Assembly: GCA_950295325.1 (NCBI GenBank)
Contig: OX485803.1
Location: 36,287,554 to 36,351,553 of the forward strand
Reading direction: 5' to 3'
Source of the DNA: Polytrichum commune
Taxonomy: Eukaryota > Streptophyta > Polytrichopsida > Polytrichales > Polytrichaceae
Length of the DNA stretch: 64,000 nucleotides
Shown: positions 62,870 to 64,000 of the stretch, piece by piece
Layout: each line of letters begins with the position of its first letter
How positions within the stretch are numbered: position 1 is the stretch's first letter
Translations under genes and position numbers: made by a program
Notes under the pieces: generated by a model
What the model was told of the DNA's origin: nothing
The model's input: the letters and a program-made list of their open reading frames with translations, nothing else
Database searches by the model: none

Positions 62870-63430
62870 GCCAAACTTTAAGAGGTTCAACATTTGGACC
62901 AATGAAAATGCTGAAATGCCCAAAGTCCGTCCTCTCGGCCTTCACACTAGAGGCCGAAGTCCAAAGGACGTGGCCTCCAAAAGAGCCTAGGTGGCAACAC
63001 TTTTAGGAAGTTATGGCGCCAAGAGTTCGGCCTCTCGAGCAAAGATTGGGTATAGCAAAATGCTCAACCCAAACTTCCGTCGAGAGGCCGAACTTTTTTT
63101 TCATTAAAATAATCAATCATTGACAAGATCTTGGCCGTTAGATTGGAGGGGTTATTTTGAGCAAGGAATAAAGTGGCATGCTCCTTTGAGTTTGGACTTT
63201 GGGATTGGCCTTTGGAGGCTTCACACTTTGGCCATCCAAGCCGAGAGGCCGTGGGAGTTCATGGCCAAAGGTTTAGACTTTGCGCTTGGCCTTTGGAGGC
63301 TTCACACTATGCCCAACTAAGGCTACCCTTACTATATTTTCTTGGCTATTTTCAGTTCATTTCTTTGGACTATCAACAAAGTTGGGCCACTCAATCGCAC
63401 GGCCTCTCAACTTGGACGGCCAAGAATATG
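62870..63430. repeat. region of repeated GAGAGGCCGAA motifs
   Basis: GAGGCC(G) or its complement CGGCCTCTC occurs at about 62950, 63029, 63084, 63244 and 63401, in both orientations. A ~35-bp unit with GGCCTTTGGAGGCTTCACACT occurs at about 63207 and 63286. The mixture suggests overlapping hairpin repeats. Confidence 0.6.
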
Positions 63431-64000
63431 TCCAAACTTCCAAAAAAAAGTGATTGTGAATTATATAAATATAAATATAAGAAATTGTGAAGATTCCTTG
63501 TGAGAGAATACCATTCATAAAATTGCACACCCAATCAAAACTTTATTCAATATCAAGTTTACAAATCACGAGTGAATATGAATCAATGTAACTGGATGTG
63601 TAGTTTTTATCATCCATATTATGGTTGTATTTCATCCGTTAACGTTTATAGAGTCAGATTTATAAAGAAGGGAGTACCATTTTGTTAACTGTTAACACGT
63701 TTAACATTTATAGTGTGCAATATGTGGGGAGTAGAAGAAAGATAGCATTTAGAGATGTTTTGGATCACGTGTACAACCGATATAACTATTGCAATATTGT
63801 GCTCAACTTTAGTTAACTAGATATAACTATAGTTTACTACATTTTGTGGCATACCAAAATTAGAATAAATATAGGTAACTGCATTTTTTCAAGACATATC
63901 ACAAACAACTATAGTTAACTTGAACTTAGCACATGGATGTGATAACAACGATGTGAAAGAAGGATGTGGCCTCACAAGAGGCGAGAACCTTGGTTAGCCT
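63431..64000. other. window end, AT-rich, nothing recognised
   Basis: Words such as ATAACTATAGTTAACT recur between about 63780 and 63920, which suggests a decayed short repeat. No gene. Confidence 0.4.

Noticed and set aside
62500-63006. 168-codon plus-strand frame
   Set aside because: No domain recognised and its end lies in the repeated GAGAGGCCGAA region; kept only as a note.

Overview
The window is nuclear DNA of a land plant. Three large spliced genes have GT-AG (twice GC-AG) introns and plant-type proteins: a malectin/LRR receptor kinase, a HAD-IG 5'-nucleotidase with an organelle-type leader, and a polyamine-binding-protein-like protein with a chloroplast-type leader. There are Ty3/gypsy and hAT elements, many MITE-like foldbacks, and Arabidopsis-type telomere motifs (CCCTAAA). 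I cannot fix the species. Moderate intron lengths and the style of the hAT and gypsy proteins make a bryophyte or another seed-free plant my guess, but that is inference only.

Layout. 1-3.7 kb: 3' part of a decayed Ty3/gypsy pol gene (RT, RNase H, integrase) that ends in the remains of a PHD finger. 4.1-5.0 kb: a long inverted repeat. 5.7-16.9 kb (+): malectin-like LRR receptor kinase, 15 exons, about 940 aa, apparently intact, with a small pogo/Tigger-like element in intron 9. 17.5-26.6 kb (-): HAD-IG 5'-nucleotidase, reconstructed over 18 coding exons, about 658 aa, with 5'-UTR exons out to about 27.27 kb. The first two genes are tail to tail. 27.3-37.2 kb: AT-rich, no gene recognised, scattered repeats. 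37.3-44.1 kb (+): polyamine/spermidine-binding-protein-like gene, 7 exons, about 755 aa, with a very acidic N-terminal extension. 44.1-50.4 kb: repeats, no gene recognised. 50.4-51.9 kb: LTR-like sequence followed by a broken gag-like gene.

52.1-61.8 kb is the most unusual part. An uninterrupted 1065-codon hAT transposase gene (+) faces, tail to tail, a coiled-coil/RING-like gene (-, broken by one frameshift). A small acidic ORF (-) lies beyond. Two C-rich minisatellites built on CGTCCGC sit upstream of the two converging genes. An ~80-bp tandem repeat ending in telomere-like sequence lies upstream of the small ORF. These may be parts of one multi-gene mobile element, but I could not find matching terminal inverted repeats or a target duplication. 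61.8-64 kb holds only repeats.

An abundant dispersed ~300-350 bp repeat (here called family A) occurs at least seven times. Five of the copies lie in introns of the three host genes. All exon borders were worked out by eye from reading frame, splice sites and family knowledge. No alignment or search was run.
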